From: Acidipila rosea | Lineage (GTDB): Bacteria > Acidobacteriota > Terriglobia > Terriglobales > Acidobacteriaceae | Assembly (NCBI RefSeq): GCF_004339725.1 | Contig: NZ_SMGK01000003.1 | Span: 1-64,000 of the forward strand | DNA length: 64,000 nucleotides | Direction of reading: 5' to 3' | Shown here: piece by piece, positions 62,000 to 64,000 of the stretch | How the letters are laid out: every line of letters starts with the position of its first letter | Position numbering within the stretch: the stretch's first letter is position 1 | Translations under genes and position numbers: made by a program | Notes under the pieces: generated by a model | What the model saw: the letters and a program-made list of their open reading frames with translations, nothing else | What the model was told of the DNA's origin: nothing | Databases searched by the model: none

Positions 62000-64000
62000 A
62001 TGGCCACCACTGCGGAAACACCGGTAAGCAAGATTGTTCTTGAGGCCCCAGCTGCGATACCACTGGAGGTTGCTGCTTCCGGAGAAGACCTGAAAGGGAC
62101 TTCTGTTCTCGAGCGCCCCGCCACGATCTCAAAGGAGTTCACCCTCAACCTTTATCGCAAGCTGCTCACGCTCTTCTACATCGAGGAGCGGATGAAGGTG
62201 TTTGCCCGGCAGGGCAAGTGCTCCTTCGTCGCTTCGAGCCGCGGGCATGAGGTCACCCAGGCAGGGATCGCGTCTCTTTTAACGCCGGGCCACGACTGGT
62301 TCTTCACCTATTACCGTTCGAAGGGCACAGCCGTAGGGATTGGTCTTCCGCTGAGAGACCTCTTCATGGGAATGCTGGGACGGGAAGGCGATCCCAATTC
62401 CGGCGGACGCAACATGCCCGAGCATTTCTCCTCGCGTGCGCTGAATCTGGTTTCGCGAACTGCCTGCACCGCCTCGCAATATCTGCCCGCCGTCGGCGCT
62501 GCGAAAGCGATGAAGACAGAAGGTAAAGATGCCATCGTCTATGTGGAGTCAGGGGAAGGTGCGACGAGCGAGGGTGAATTCTTTGAGGCATTGAACTGGG
62601 CAGCCAGAGAAGCGCTCCCCGTGTTGTTCGTGGTGCAGAACAACGGCTACGCCATCAGCGTCCCACAGAGAACACAGACCGCCTCCTCAGTGCGCAGGAT
62701 CGCCGAAGGCTTTGGCATCCACGCCGTTGAGATCGATGGAACTTCCTTCGAGCGTGTCTATGAAGTAGTTCCCGATTTGATTAAGTCGCTACGAGACGGC
62801 CACGGCCCGGTTTTGATTGAAGCGAAGGTTGTCAGGATTGACCCGCACTCTTCTTCTGACGACCAGCGAAAGTATCGCAGTGAAGAAGATATCCGCCATG
62901 CCGCGGAGATGGACCCCATCCTGCTGATGGAAGCGCGGATGCTGGAGAGCGAAAGTCTCCAGCGTGCTGAGATCGAGCGGCTTCGTCAGGAAGTCAAACA
63001 AGAGGTAGATAGCGCCGCAGACTGGGCCGATGCTCAACCTGAACCCAGCAGCGACAACCTGATGGAGCACATCTTCGCCGAGGCTTCGAACGGGAGCACG
63101 ACGGCGCAACCGCCTCAATACATCTCTCAGGATCCCGTCACTTTCATCGATGCCATCAATCATGGACTGCGTGAAGAGCTGGAGCGCAATCCTAGAATCG
63201 TGATGTGGGGCGAGGATATCGCCGACCCCAAAGGAGGCGTCTTCGGCGTGACTCGCGGTCTATCTGACGCGTTTGGGAGTCGTGTCAGCAATTCGCCGCT
63301 TGCCGAGGCAAGCATCGCTGGCGTAGCCGGTGGAATGGCGATCGCCGGCTACAAGCCGATCGTCGAGATTCAATTCGCGGACTATCTCTGGCCAGCCGCG
63401 ATGCAACTGCGGGATGAAATTCCAACCGTGCGCTGGCGCAGCAAAGGTGTCTGGACTTGCCCGGTAGTCGTCCGCATCGCGGTAGGCGGATACATCAAGG
63501 GAGGCCCATGGCATTCCACCTGCGTTGAAAGCTTCTTCTCGCATATACCCGGCTGGAAGGTCGTATTCCCCAGCTGCGCCGAAGATGCCAAAGGCCTCAT
63601 CAAAGCGGCAGCCCGCTCAGAAGATCCCGTCATCTTCCTCGAACACAAAGGCCTCTATCGCCGCATGCAGGCCAAGACTCTCGAGCCGGATGCAGACTAC
63701 ATTGTGCCACTCGGATGCGGGCGCGTGCGGCGCGAGGGAACCGATGCAACCATCGTGACCTGGGGCAGCAGTGTCTATCAGGCTCTTGAAGTAGCGCGCG
63801 ATCTGCAACAGCAAGGAAAGTCCATTGAGGTACTCGATCTGCGATCGATTATTCCTCTCGATGAAGAATTGATCTACAACAGCGTGCGAAAAACCAACCG
63901 GGTCGTAATTGCGCACGAGGACTCGCTCATGATGGGCTTTGGCGCCGAGGTGGCTGCGCGCATTGCGACAAACTGCATCGATGCGCTCGATGCTCCCATT
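62000..64000 (+). CDS. 2-oxoacid dehydrogenase E1, alpha-beta fusion (partial)
   Basis: At least 667 residues, open to the window end. The start at 62000 follows AAGGAG with a 10-base gap. Residues 1-330 are the E1 alpha domain with the TPP site GEGATSEGEFFEALNWAA and the phosphorylation-loop-like segment PHSSSDDQ; residues about 370-667 are the E1 beta domain (VMWGEDIADPKGGVFGVT; EIQFADYLWPAAMQL; GGYIKGGPWHS; VVIAHEDSLMMG). It decarboxylates pyruvate or branched-chain 2-oxoacids with thiamine diphosphate and passes the acyl group to an E2 protein. Fusion of both chains is known from several phyla. The 3' end lies outside the window. Confidence 0.93.
   Translation, partial: MATTAETPVSKIVLEAPAAIPLEVAASGEDLKGTSVLERPATISKEFTLNLYRKLLTLFYIEERMKVFARQGKCSFVASSRGHEVTQAGIASLLTPGHDWFFTYYRSKGTAVGIGLPLRDLFMGMLGREGDPNSGGRNMPEHFSSRALNLVSRTACTASQYLPAVGAAKAMKTEGKDAIVYVESGEGATSEGEFFEALNWAAREALPVLFVVQNNGYAISVPQRTQTASSVRRIAEGFGIHAVEIDGTSFERVYEVVPDLIKSLRDGHGPVLIEAKVVRIDPHSSSDDQRKYRSEEDIRHAAEMDPILLMEARMLESESLQRAEIERLRQEVKQEVDSAADWADAQPEPSSDNLMEHIFAEASNGSTTAQPPQYISQDPVTFIDAINHGLREELERNPRIVMWGEDIADPKGGVFGVTRGLSDAFGSRVSNSPLAEASIAGVAGGMAIAGYKPIVEIQFADYLWPAAMQLRDEIPTVRWRSKGVWTCPVVVRIAVGGYIKGGPWHSTCVESFFSHIPGWKVVFPSCAEDAKGLIKAAARSEDPVIFLEHKGLYRRMQAKTLEPDADYIVPLGCGRVRREGTDATIVTWGSSVYQALEVARDLQQQGKSIEVLDLRSIIPLDEELIYNSVRKTNRVVIAHEDSLMMGFGAEVAARIATNCIDALDAPI

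Overview
The window looks like chromosomal DNA of an Acidobacteriota member, most likely Acidobacteriaceae/Terriglobales. The pointers are a VWFA-related protein of the acidobacterial type, a very large Oar-like TonB-dependent receptor with an N-terminal carboxypeptidase-regulatory domain, a CadC-type winged-helix regulator fused to a PD40 propeller, a DUF6599-like exported protein, a YXWGXW-repeat protein and many secreted glycoside hydrolases. This assignment rests on family content only; no 16S gene is present.

Layout. 0-8.3 kb is an accessory, decaying region: a DUF2846-like exported protein, an unknown gene overlapping a tyrosine recombinase, a 348-bp block bounded by 33-bp inverted repeats, a VWFA-related gene whose signal peptide lies in another frame, a LuxR gene fused to a serine-recombinase tail, a RelE/XRE toxin-antitoxin pair, and an IS110 fragment abutting a broken SRAP gene. 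8.4-13.9 kb is an integrative element at the 3' end of tRNA-Ser(TGA): P4-type integrase with repeated arm-like sites, AlpA, prim-pol/helicase replication protein, and a zinc-ribbon protein of unknown role. 14-36.8 kb is mostly core: PQQ dehydrogenase, a MerR-TPR regulator, tRNA-Thr, a GlmS-like isomerase, a starch-type locus (CadC/PD40 regulator, TonB receptor, GH13), DUF167, a collapsed molybdenum hydroxylase locus (a chimeric remnant plus intact XdhC and MocA), gyrA, a general-stress protein and the YXWGXW protein.

37.0-51.2 kb is a second hotspot. The last 46 nt of tRNA-Ile(CAT) recur at 45720-45765 and 51160-51205, which delimits two tandem island segments. Segment A holds an integrase N-terminus fused to a GH31 tail, an N-truncated GH13, a TPR remnant, a GlxA-type regulator, a run of HD, alpha/beta-hydrolase and MBL enzymes, and a coiled-coil membrane protein. 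Segment B holds a tight operon of a GH172/DUF2961 remnant, an RbsD/FucU-like protein, a GH116 glucosidase and a CobW-type GTPase. 51.3-64 kb returns to core-like genes: MFS exporter and divergent AraC regulator, M16 double peptidase, GH31 and GH63-like glycosidases, and a 2-oxoacid dehydrogenase E1 alpha-beta fusion that runs off the window.

Taken together the cell appears to be an aerobic plant- or microbial-polysaccharide degrader: receptors and sensors sit beside secreted GH13, GH31, GH63-like and GH116 enzymes, and a periplasmic PQQ dehydrogenase would feed electrons from sugars or alcohols. The most distinctive property is the number of precise gene fusions and truncations left by deletion: at least seven loci, several joining two unrelated genes. 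No CRISPR array or rRNA was seen. The best candidates for undescribed biology are the recombinase-adjacent inverted-repeat block, the tandem tRNA-Ile islands, and the unknown cargo of the tRNA-Ser element.
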